Positions 38,701 through 50,700 of a DNA stretch of 64,000 bases are shown piece after piece. Every line of letters begins with the position of its first letter. The first letter of the stretch is position 1. Where the stretch lies: contig NC_044291.2 in NCBI RefSeq assembly GCF_004027225.2, positions 10,524,707-10,588,706 of the forward strand, written 5' to 3'. The translations under genes were made by a program, and so were the position numbers. The DNA comes from Strigops habroptila (lineage: Eukaryota; Chordata; Aves; Psittaciformes; Psittacidae). The notes under the pieces are model-generated. The model saw only the letters and a list, made by a program, of their open reading frames with translations. It ran no database searches and was not told where the DNA came from.

Positions 38701-41700
38701 TTGGTTAGGATCATCTTCCCACTCTGGGTCAGAGAGAAAAGCAAGAGCCCTACCCCAGGCCCAGAGGTGAGCACAGTGTCACAGCCTCGCGCTGAGGTCT
38801 CTGTGGGAGCTCACACAGTGGCTGGAGGGAGGCTGGTGGCAGGGACTTTCCGTCAGGGGCATGACGGAAGCATGAAGTGTGACAGTGTTAAGTCTTGCTG
38901 TTGTGGCTGTTCCCCAGATGTGTCCCTGGGCCCGTCCATGACGTGTTTCCCTTCTCAGGCATGATGCTTTGCTGGGGGTGCTAATACTGTGACCCCTGCT
39001 TTGATGTTCACTTTATTGCTAAGGGAGCGAGGATGGCCATGACTCAGATTTGTACAAACAATAGTGCGGGTTGATGTGCCAGGTTTGGGGAATGCTCATT
39101 TCCTGGCTGCTGCAGGTCTCTGCAGTCTCTGGACCAGCTCTTCTCAAACCCCCTTTGAAACATAAACTCATTTTCTGCAACAAGTTTGCTGGGTCTTGCT
39201 GGAGAACCAGGTATAGTTGGGCTTGAGGGAAGAGTGGGATGAAGTGTGGCAGGGCTGGGGACTGCATGAACCTGCCTCATGCAGAACCATTTGTTTCCTG
39301 CTCAAATTTGGGAGCTCTGGGAGGCTGTGCTTGCACCCTGGTGTGTTGGGATGCCCTTAGGATCAGCTGCATGTCCACAGAAGAGCTGACTTCCCAGGCA
39401 TGATCTTCCAGGGGTGTCTTTACCTCAGCTAGAAAATGTTGCGCTGCCTGTAAAGGTGGGACAGTGTCCACTGAAGGCAAAGTGTGGGGCTGGCACAGGT
39501 GTGGTGGGGATGCTGGGGAGGAGGAGGGAGCAGTGTGGGTCCAAGCCCCTGTGCCCTGTGTGCTCCCAGCCCTGGAGCTCTGCAGCCAGAAGTATTTCCA
39601 CAGCTTAGCTGCAGGGGATGTTCTGTACTGAGGATTATTGCAGCTCCTTCCTGCTCTTTGTGGATGCTGTGAAAAAATGAGCTGGACTATGGGGACTTGT
39701 TCTTACAGCAGGGTGGAATTTGAGAGACTCAGCTTCTTCCCATAACACATTTTAGTGATGGTTTTCAGTGTATTTCATGTTAAGTCTTCAGAGGGAGGGG
39801 TGCATTAGTTATCCTGAGCAGTTACTAAGAGCTGGCCACCAGTCCCACAGTGACAGGAGCTGACACTTGGGGCAGGCTGGATGTGTCTCTGTGCCAGGGT
39901 CCAGAAAACAGGATTCCTGCAGGTGAATTCCTCTGATAAAATGAGGTGATCTAGGGATAAAAGGAAAAGCAGATCCTGCATTCCCAGCCAGATTGTATCA
40001 TCTGTCCCGTGTTGAGCTGTCTCTCGTGCTTTGATTTTATCTGCCAGTGCAACCATGACAAAGGGAAAAGAGAAAATGTCAGGTTTGTTGCACTTAGAAG
40101 TGGAAACAACCTTTTAGGTCACCAGGGCCACCCCTCTGCCAAGGCAGGCTGTTAAAGCAAGCAGTAAACAGCAGGTCTGTGTTGCCAGCAGAGCACGGGC
40201 TGGCTCTGCTGGTGCTTATCTGAAAGTAAATGTGCTATTTCCTAATACTTAATGGAATATGTAATGTTGGGTAAGTTCGTTTATTTGCTTTGGATGAGAC
40301 CTTATCTGCTCTGAGCCATGGTTAGAAGTGTTTTGACTCGTTTCTGCCTGGGAAGGTTGTGGGTATCCGTTCAGTGCAGAGGCAGGAGCCACTGTGCAGA
40401 AAGCTGCTGTGCTGGGAGCAGAACCCCCCGGGGCTGGGTGGCTGGGAAGGGGTGTGGGGCAGGGGGGTCTCCGCTGGGAACCCCTCTAGCAGGGGCGGCA
40501 GGAGGGTTTGGGCTGCACCCCCAGAGCATGAGCAGCAGGTCAGGGAGGGGATTCTCCCCCTCTGCTGCGCTCTGGGGAGACCCCCCCTGCAGTCCTGATC
40601 CAGCTCTGGGGCAACAGCACAGGAGGGACGTGGAGCTGCTGGAGCGAGGCCAGAGGAGGCCACGGAGCTGCTGCGAGGGCTGGAGCAGCTCTGCTCTGGA
40701 GCCAGGCTGAGAGAGCTGGGCTGGGGCAGCCTGGAGAAGAGAAGGCTCCTGAAGGGGAGACCTTAGAGCAGCTCCAGGGCCTAAAGGGGCTCCAGGAAAC
40801 CTGGAGAGCGGCTTTGGACAAGGGCCTGTAGGGACAGGTTAAGGAATGGATTTAACCTGCCAGAGGGGAGATTGAGATGAGCTCTGAGGCAGAAGCTCTT
40901 CCCTGTGAGGGTGCTGAGGCGCTGGCACAGGGTGCCCAGAGAAGCTGTGGCTGCCCCATCCCTGGCAGTGTTCAAGGCCAGGTTGGACACAGGGGCTTGA
41001 ACAACCTGCTCTAGTGGAAGGTGTCCCTGCCCGTGGCAGGGGCTTGGAACTGGGTGAGCTTCCAGGTCCCTTCCAACCCAAACCAGCCTGGGATTCCATG
41101 ATTGTGTGTTCCTGAGACATGTGGTGGGGAAGAATGGGCCAATGTGCCAGCTTCTCAGCTGGGTATGTTCAAATCCAAGTGGAGAGGTCTGCCTGCTGGA
41201 CCTGAGCTCTCTTGGTTCAGCCTCAGGAGGCAGGGAGGAAATACTTGGATTTTTCAATGGGGTTTCTTTTGAAGAAGGCATGAATTTTTGGTTAGAGATA
41301 TTCAGTTCCTGTTGGAGTTACTGCCTGTGAGTTCTAGGTTCGGCTCCCAGCAGTCTGAGATGGTGCTGAGAAAATGGTAGTTTCTATCCAAGCAGAGCAC
41401 CTCCAGAACACCCCACATCCCATGCCTGAACTTGTGAGACAAAATGCTGGTGGGAGCTTGCTGGGTGTATCCAAAGGCATTCCTCTGGGATAGGAGGAAA
41501 GGGCTTAGAAATCCTGTATAGCAGCAATTGCCTGGCAGTAGGGGAAGGAAGGACTCCCCCACACAGCAGCCTGCAGGCACAAGGATAACTGTAGATAATT
41601 ATCAATAATGCTTTTAATTACAGGATTATCAATTGCACTAGAGATTCTGGGGCTGGTTTGACACATCACCTGGTGTCTCCTGGCCTCTAGTGATGCAGAC

Positions 41701-44700
41701 TGGCGGGTTTGGGGTGGCTGCAGTAGCTGGTGTTAGATGTTGGGCAAGTCAGAGCTGTGCTCGAGCAGCTGAGGTGGGAGGCTGCAGGGGAAAGCTCCTG
41801 TGTAATCCCTGCTCGGAGTGGGGATATTGGCCCTCTGCAATGGAGAGGGACAGTGTGAAATCCAGTCAGGCTGCTCGGGCGTTTTCCAGCACTGAGATGT
41901 AATGCTGAACCCAGTGGCTGGTGTCGTGCCAGCCTCATGCAAAATGAGCTCATCCTTTATAAATACACCCCTATGTCTGAGCAGCCATCACATCCCTGGG
42001 AGTGATTTAGAAAGGATAGATCGAGCCCATGCCATGAATGTGTTTGTCACTTCTGTTCCCTTCTCTGACACCTCTAGTCTTAGTATCTTCTAAAAACTGT
42101 GATTAACCCATCACCAGGCACCCCATGATGTGAAATTCCTGCACTTTGCTAATTCCCGTGCCCAGGATCCAGAGCAGGCAGGGCTTGGGCAGATAAAAAT
42201 GTCCCAAGGTTTAAATTTCCAGTATTTCTCCCCACACTGAGTTAGTCACAGCGGGTTTTCGCCTCCCTTCAAAGGGAAGGGTCATACTTCCATGGTATTC
42301 CCCGATGGTGGGAACCTCCTTGGTGCTCCTGTGATTCAAGAATGTCCATTTAAAGTCATGTTTGGGGTTGTTCTGTACTTTCAGTACTGCACAGGGAGGT
42401 GTGTATAATAGCACCACATCTCTTCCTCCAAACTACTGTGTTCATATATTGTGTGGAAGGCAATGAACACCCAAACAGTGACAGAGGCACTGCCCTGCAG
42501 TTGGGCTTGCTGTGACTTGCTAGGACAAGGGGGAACGGGTTCAAACTTAAACAGGGGAGATTTAGGGTGGATATAAGGAAGAAGCTCTTCCCTGTGAGGG
42601 TGCTGAGGCGCTGGCACAGGGTGCCCAGAGAAGCTGTGGCTGCCCCATCCCTGGCAGTGTTCAAGGCCAGGTTGGACACAGGGGCTTGGAGCAACCTGCT
42701 CTAGTGGAAGGTGTCCCTGCCCGTGGCAGGGGGTTGGAACTGGAGAAGCTTTAAGGTCCCTTCAACCCAAACCAGGCTGGGATTCTATGACTTCCTTGGG
42801 TTTTCATTTGCACACACACAGAGGTGTTTGTGCTGCTGGTGTGATGCCGTTAAGTCCTTGGTCCAGCAAGCGAGTAGCTCTTGAGCAGAAATGTCCAAGG
42901 ACATGTCATTTTGCAGTAGGAAAAGTGAAGTCAGTGCTGTTATTACATGGATTCCTGGGAAACTTAGTCAGCAGCGTGACGGGTGTCCCTGCAGCTCTCG
43001 GCTCCAGCTCTTTCCCTCGGGCTCTACATGCCCTCCTGCAGCCTGTGGGAGCAGGAAGCAAGCTGGCAGCATGCAGCAGTTCTGCAGGAGCTCTCCTCTG
43101 AGTCTGGGTTTCTCTCTGCTTCCTCTGTCGCTCCAGGAAATGCATGTAAAGGGAAATCACACACAGGCTCTGGGAGAAAATCCAGGCTCATGAAGACTGT
43201 GCAGACAATGAAGAGCTACGGGAACTACCAGAACTGCACCATAGTGAGGCCGCACATCCCGCACTCCAGCTACGGCACCTACGTGACGCTGGCTCCCAAA
43301 GTGCTGGTGTTCCCCATCTTTGTGCAGGTAAGTGCAGCTGGCAGCGAGGTGTTACGGATCTAATGCACTCAGTGCTTGCTGCTGGAGGTTGGGTCCTGGC
43401 TGCCATGCAAGGTGGATCTATTTCCCAGCAGTATATACCATGAATGCATGGATCCCCTCTGGAGCTGGCTGTACTCAGCACAGTGCTGGGTACATTCTCA
43501 AAGGGAATTGTGTCCTGCCCAAGCAATTCTCCGTTGGAGTTTTTTCCCTTTTCAGCTTTCAGATCTGGTCCTCAAGTGTTTGCTTGAGTCAGGAGAAGGT
43601 ATCCCAGCTTCTGGGCTTCAGCCACCAACTTGGGAATCTGGGCTGTTTCTGCAACTTTAGGAACTGGTTTTATGTTCTCACATACTGCAAGGCCCCTGTG
43701 CAGGTCCCCTCGAGTGCCTGCTGACCATGTGGCTCAGGATGATCGTCCTGGGCTGGTTTGTCAGGGTTTGTTCTGCAGCTGGGACAATTGAACCTGTCTT
43801 GTTCTCCTCCAGCATTAAACAGGGAGGCACGAACCAGGGAGCTGGGTGCTCAGTGTGGCAGCCTTCTTGAAGTCACTTTAACTTACTGTGAGAGTAATGG
43901 CTTTAACCTGCCAGAGGGGAGATTGAGATGAGCTCTTAGGCAGAAGCTCTTCCCTGTGAGGGTGCTGAGGTGCTGGCACAGGGTGCCCAGAGAAGCTGTG
44001 GCTGCCCCATCCCTGGCAGTGTTCAAGGCCAGGTTGGACACAGGGGCTTGGAGCAACCTGCTCTAGTGGAAGGTGTCCCTGCTCATGGCAGGGGTTGGAA
44101 CTGGATGAGCTTTAAGCTCCCTTTCAACTGAAACCAGGCTGTGACTATGATTCTAATCCATAAAATCATATAGCAAATATTCTTGTCTGTGGGGTGTGAG
44201 AACCCAACGTGCCACTGTTGTGGTTGCGTTTCCTGCTAAGAAGCACCCATCACCAAACCCACGCTGCAGAGCAGTTAACATGTAGAGGCAGGAGGCTGAT
44301 GGTCTTTTTATAGCTGGGTCTGACGTAGGTGTTGAGTGTTCAGCCTTCTTTTTATCGTGTGGCTGGACTGCAGACTTGCTGTCCTTCTGAGCACACTGTG
44401 GGGTGGCTTCTTCCTGAATGACTTACAGCTCAAAGTGAAGACAAAGTGGGTTTGGTGGGTGGAAAGCTTTTCTGGCAAGCCACGTTTCCAGTGGAAGGTT
44501 TGACTGATGCTTTTTCTTCTTTTCCTTTTTCCTTTCAAATGTAGCCCCTAGATCTTTGTAACCCAGCCCGGACTCTGCTGCTGTCAGAGGAGCTGCTGCT
44601 TCATGAGAGCAGGACCAGGACCATACAGGTAAGACTGAGCTTTCTAAACATGCTTTCTGCAGTCTTATATAGCAGATTGCAAAGAGAAATGTTTCACTGT

Positions 44701-47700
44701 GCAGTGCTGATATTAATATGATTTTTGGAAAACTTGTAGTCAGTATTTCATGGGATAAACTCAATATCAAAACTTTGCTCTGCTAGAAATCAACTTTTTT
44801 TTCTTGTCTTCCTTCATGTTCACAAAGAAACTGCACATGGCAAATGCCTGCTGGTCACAGCCTGGCAGTTGAGGCCACTCAGACCCAGAAAGAGGGAGCT
44901 GAAGAGTATTTTGGGCCAGGTTAGAGAACTAGACAGAGAACAGGAGCTTCCAGAAATTCAGCTTCTGAAACACATCACATGCCTTGTCCAAATTCCTCTG
45001 TCTTTTCCTTCTTTCTGTTGCTTCTCTGCAATGTTATCAGAGGGCTGTTAAAAACCTGGGGAAGCAGCTAAGCTTTGGCTACACCCTCAGCCTGTGTATG
45101 GGACAGCTTTCAGCATCCCAGCTGGCAGGGTTTGGATGTGTTGATTACATTTGCTGCTGGCTTCACTTGCATCCAACTGCAATGTCTGCAAAGCCCTAGG
45201 ATTTGGGGCAGAGGAAGCAGCAGCTGGGGGAGCCCACCCCAGCATTGCCAGTGCTGGGGGGAAACTGCTGCTTCTTTGGGGCATTTTCAGAGAGTCTCAC
45301 CACTGTACAGAATGATTTTGGTTTGAATTTGGAGGAAACAATGTGTCATCTTCACAGAGCCATAAGGAGTTTTTAATTGGCTAATCTTAGTTTCATAGAA
45401 TCATAGAATCCCAGCCTGGTTTGTGTTGGAAGGGACCTTAAAACTCATCCAGTTCCAACCCCCTGCCACGGGCAGGGACACCTTCCACTAGAGCAGGTTG
45501 CTCCAAGCCCCTGTGTCCAACCTGGCCTTGAACACTGCCAGGGATGGGGCAGCCACAGCTTCTCTGGGTTTTCTGGGTAACACCTTCTGGGTGGCCAACA
45601 GCAGAATCCCAGAGACACATCACATCACTGGCCTCTACAAAACAGTACAACACTGTGTTACTTCAAGTGTCTTTCTTTCTGGTTTTCAAAGTGTAATTAA
45701 TCCCTTGCTTTGACTTGAATCACTTTTCTTTTTTCTTTCTGCCGAAGTACATGAAAAATTGCCTGAGCAATTAGGAAACTTCGCACTGATCTGTAAAAAA
45801 ATCCTCTTTCCCTGTCTGTGCTGCTGTTCTTTGCTGCTCAGGGTCTTCTGGACACCCTCATGAATGAAAATCAGGTAAACTCATGGCCGAGTAGCAGCTG
45901 TGCTGTGATGGTTTGGAAATGCGGTGGCCAGCCTGACGTCAGGATGCTTCTCCTGGCTGGTTTGGAGTCTTTCAGGCCAGACTCAGAGGTCTGTAGTAGG
46001 AGCCAAATGTAGAATAACTGTGAATAACTAAGGCTGTTTGCAGCCTGGGTGGAGCATGTGTGTGTATGGGGTGTTCATATTTAGATGATGGAGAGCCTCA
46101 GGACAAGCATGTCCAGAGGAGATGTGCTGCTCTGTCTCCAGACGGCCATTCCAGAGACCCAGCTGTGGGCAGGATCAGGAGGAAGGACTGTTTGCTTATG
46201 ATACCCTGAAGAGGAGCATGAGGCTGGAAGAGGACTTCCCAGTTGGAGCTGCTGCCAGGGAAGGGCAGGATGCTGCATGCTGGCCAGGAGTGTGAGACAG
46301 CGTTCGGGAATGGTGGTGCCTTGAGGCTGTGATGCCTGTGCAAGCCTGGCAGAGGGGCAAGGCAAGAGGTTGTGACTAAGCAGAGTGGAAAAACAGAAGC
46401 AATGAATGGGAAGAAGCACATGGCAGTATCTGCTTTGGAAGGCAGGGGTCTTTCCCTTGGTGTGAACCCAAGCGTGGTGCTGTTGCGTGGCTCCCTGTTG
46501 CTGGGAGCTGACAGTTGTAGGCAGCAACACTGAACATCAGCCATGTCCCCATGGAAGGGCTGTCTCATGCCTGCAGTGTGTCACAGGATCAAGGCAGGCT
46601 TGGCAGAGCTCTGAGGGGTCAGTGCAGGTCTCTCTGGAAAGCCAGAGACTTCCCTTCTCCAGTGGAGCAATGGGGTCTGCTTTGGTCCTGATGGGCTGTG
46701 AGATAAGAGAACCTAAACTTCTGAAACCAGCAAGACCGAAACTGGCCTGGACACAGTGGAGCTTCCCCTGGTACAGAAGGGCTCTGCCTTCTCTTTTTGC
46801 TGGACTTGAGCTCTCCTCCTCTCCAGCCTCCTCTGCTGCCTGAGCAGAGGCTGTCTTTTTTCTGATGGGTCCTTTCTTTCTTGCCCCCTGGGGTTTTCCA
46901 CGTTCTCACTGCTCTTCCCACCCAATCTCTCTCAAACTGGACCATTGCTCCTGTGGTTTACAGGAGCTTTTTCTGTATGTTGTTCTTTTTTGGCTCAAGA
47001 GAGGAGGGCCCTGGTGCAGGGGCTGGAGATGGAGATCCTGGTTAATTCTGCTCCTTCCAGCCCTCAAAAAAACCCAAACCCACCCAGAATCTTTTCCCCT
47101 TGGCATTATCCACATCAATCTCCGCATCCTCATCGCTGAGCAAACTCTCTCCCATCTCCTGAAGGAGTCAACCTATCTCTCTGGAGACTTGCCAGGATCT
47201 GTCCTTTCCCTGACCTTACCTCTGGGGCAATCCTTATTCAGGCTTTAATCACATCCTGTCTAGACTTTGTTGCAATTCCTGTTTGATGGTCTTCTGAAAT
47301 CCCTCCAGCCTGTGGAGTGCCAGAGGAACCTGCGTGATGCTGCGATTGTGCATGAAGTGTCAAACATGGGCTTTGTCCTTGTCCTTGTGGGTCCATCTCT
47401 AATGTACCTGGAGGCAATTTGCCAAAGCCCTGAGGCACCTTCACAGCATGAATCGTGCTCATCCCCTTCCCAGCTCTTTTCCGCGGATGAGGATGGTCCT
47501 CCCTTGAGCTCTGAAAGCCCCCAGCTCTGCCAGGAGCCTGGAGGTCATGGACCAGCATGCCCAGAGCAGAGCAAGAGGCTTTGCTCTCTCATCCCAAGTG
47601 TTGCACTGCAAGTTCCTGGCACTCGTGGCCTGGGACAGGGCTCCCAGCTCCATGTTTCAGTGGGTGGCTGAGTTTGGCCAATGCAGTGGGTTGAGCAAAA

Positions 47701-50700
47701 CCCTTCTCCCTGTCACAGACATTTCAAGATGTTGTTTTCAGCCTTTTTTAGACACTTTCATTTCGGTGAGAACACCAGAAACCTGCACTTACCTATTCCC
47801 TCCACCACAATGGTCCCACTTACTCTGTCCCTTCTTCACTGCCTCTGAATATCCTTCTGTTCCTTGTTTTTCGCCATTTCCCCATCTGCACTGCCACTGC
47901 TTGTGCTGGTGTTTGAGCTGAAGAGGATGGGGTTAGGAACAGTTCTTAAGGTTGAATGTGAAGGTGCTGTGGCTGCAAGGCTTAATTTCTGTGCACTTTT
48001 CATAATGCTTTTGTTACCCTGCTTTGCTTTACAATGTGTGGTTATTGCATCCTGTGGCCAGGCTCTGCCAGGCATTGAGCTCCTGTTCTCATCCTGGGGA
48101 ATCATCTTGGGGGATGGACTGGATAATCTCCAGAGGTCTCTTCCAACCCTAATGATTCTGCGATTCTGTGAAGCACACTAACACACTGCTTTTCCTCCTG
48201 GCTTCCATGTTCTTTCTTCTTGTAGGAAACACTTTAAACATGGCCCTCCCTTGTGTAGCAATGCCTTGCTGGTTATATGTTCTGTAGTTAGTCAAATCTA
48301 TCAGCAGCTGAGGCTTTGCTGTTTGCTGCATGCAGAGCACACATGAACTGTGTCCCAGACATCAGTGTCAGCCTCTGTGAACATTTCTTCCCCCTGTAAA
48401 ATCTATTCCCATCCCCCTAAGGTCTGGGTGACATCTGCCATGTGGCTTCATCACTCCAGTAATAACACAGGTGAGCCTGTATCTGTCTTCAGAGTCCTGT
48501 CATCACATCACTTGTTCTATTTCTGATTTTGGGGTAGGAAATTAGGTCTGGGAAATACACAAAGACACTCTGACATGCCAAGGAGCAGCTCTGGTGGGTT
48601 CTGTGTCTTGCCTGAGTGAACTCAGGTGCTGCCTTTCTTTTCTGTTTGCTCTTTTTCTTTTATGAGCCCCGTGATTTTTCATGGTACCAGGTCTGTTTGC
48701 AAAGGGCTGTTCGAGACACGTTACAGCCTGTCAGCAGCGTGATGGCAACCGCAGGCAGAGCTCCAGGTTACTCCCTCCAGCCCTCCCCTCTGCTGGCTGC
48801 TGCCTTAGGGTCATCCATGCTTTGAGTTTCCCGTGCTCGGCTGTGCTGGTCCTGTTCCCACTGCTGTGAGCAGGGTCTGCTGGAGCCCAGGACGGTGCTG
48901 GGGTGCTCTTGGCAGGCTCTGGCTTTGTGGGTGGTAGGGACACTCTCTTTTTCCTCCTCCAGCACTTGGAGGAGCAGCAGGACCTCTGTGAACTGATTTG
49001 TGTGGAGCTGCTCTAAAATCAAGTGCCTTCCTGGAAGCAGCATCTGAGAGAGAGATGCTCTTATGTGACCCAAACTGGCTGCGCTTTTATCTTCTCTACA
49101 TCCTGAATTCAATCAGGTCCCCTCCAATCCAAATCACTCTGTGATTCTATCTTCTCATAAAAACACAATATTATCTGTAAATGCTTTTAGTGTATTTCTG
49201 TTTCCATGGTGCCCTATTTAAATCTGCTTGGTTTTGAAGTGATATTTTTATTCTTGCTGATCCTTCTACTCTTTCTTCTACCCTTTAAACTTCCATGTGT
49301 CTTCATTTTCTTTCCTCCATTTCCAGCATGACCACTTGTTGATCCTGCTTTTATCTCATAGAATCCCAGCCTGGTTTGTACTGGAAGGGACCTTAAAGCT
49401 CATCCAGTCCCAAATCCCTGCCACGGGCAGGGACACCTTCCACTAGAGCAGGTTGCTCCAAGCCCCTGTGTCCAACCTGGCCTTGAACACTGCCAGGGAT
49501 GGGGAATGATGGTGACCCCTTCACTTCAAGCTGCTATTGTCAAAATCCCTGGACATCTCTTCTTTGAGGCTGAGGGACTTGGGATGGCACCAGACACATC
49601 CCACAAGTTACCTCTGACACAAGATGGGCATGGAAGAAAGTTTATAGTGCAGTTTGTACTTTGTTATTCCTGGTATTAATAATAAGGTAGTAGTAGAAGT
49701 AGTGAAGAGGGTGAATGTGGGCACGAGGCCAACAGTGTGTTGAGAGCAGAGGAAGGGGTTTTCCCAGTAACACAGAGAAAAGCAGACCCTGTCTGGTTTC
49801 ATTGTCAGTTAAAGCTGTGCCAGTAGCTTTGTGCTTATTAAGAATCACACCAAAATGAATTGGCGCAGCAAGGAGAAATCCTGTGGCAAGGGCTTGATTT
49901 TGGTTTCACAGGCATATGCTGCTGCTCTGACATGAGCTCACCACCATGTGATAAACTGTTACCCAGCTTGTCCTCCCCCTGACACGTGTCCGTCAGCCAC
50001 TGGGCATGGAGATAAACTGTACTGGGACAGTGACGCAGTGCCTGCCCAGAGCAGAGTCACCTTTCAGAGGTGACTTGGTGCTGGCAGTGGTGCTATAGCT
50101 CCCAGTGAGCCCCTGGGATCATAGAATCCCAGCCTGGTTTGGGTTGAAGGGACGTTAAAGCTCATCCGGTTCCAAGCCCATCCCACAGGCAGGGACACCT
50201 TCCACTAGAGCAGGTTGCTCCAAGCTCTGTCCAACCTGGCCTTGGGATGCTGGGTTGTTTTCTGCTTTTGCAAAAGGGTTGCTAAAAGGCCACAAAACCT
50301 CTGTTGATTTGTGCAGTGTTGCAAAGCAGCTTTCCCTTTGCTGGGGGAGGTTTTGGGGAGCATCCCAGAGAGCGGTTAGAAGCAGTCATGTGCTCACATG
50401 TTGCATCCTGTGCCGAGAGCAGCGTGTGGTTTGGCAGCATGCAGAAGCTCTGGTATCCAGTATGTCCACTGGCGTATTGCAGCTGCTTCCTGGCATCTTC
50501 TGCATTTTGCTGCATGTCCCCAACTTCTGCTGGAGACAGGGACAGGCTCAAACCTCAGCTACTGGCACAGTGATTGCACTGAGCTACTTGCCCCCAGTAG
50601 GCTCCTGGGTCATGGATCTCCACTAGAGAAGCTCCATCCCTGCCCCATCCCTGGCAGTGTTCAAGGCCAGGTTGGACACAGGGGCTTGGAGCAACCTGCT

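Larger units (their letters stand above)
38550..43136 (+). other. RGS3 intron with CR1 copies
   Basis: CR1s at 40605 and 42515. The remaining sequence has no exon that I can support. Confidence 0.7.
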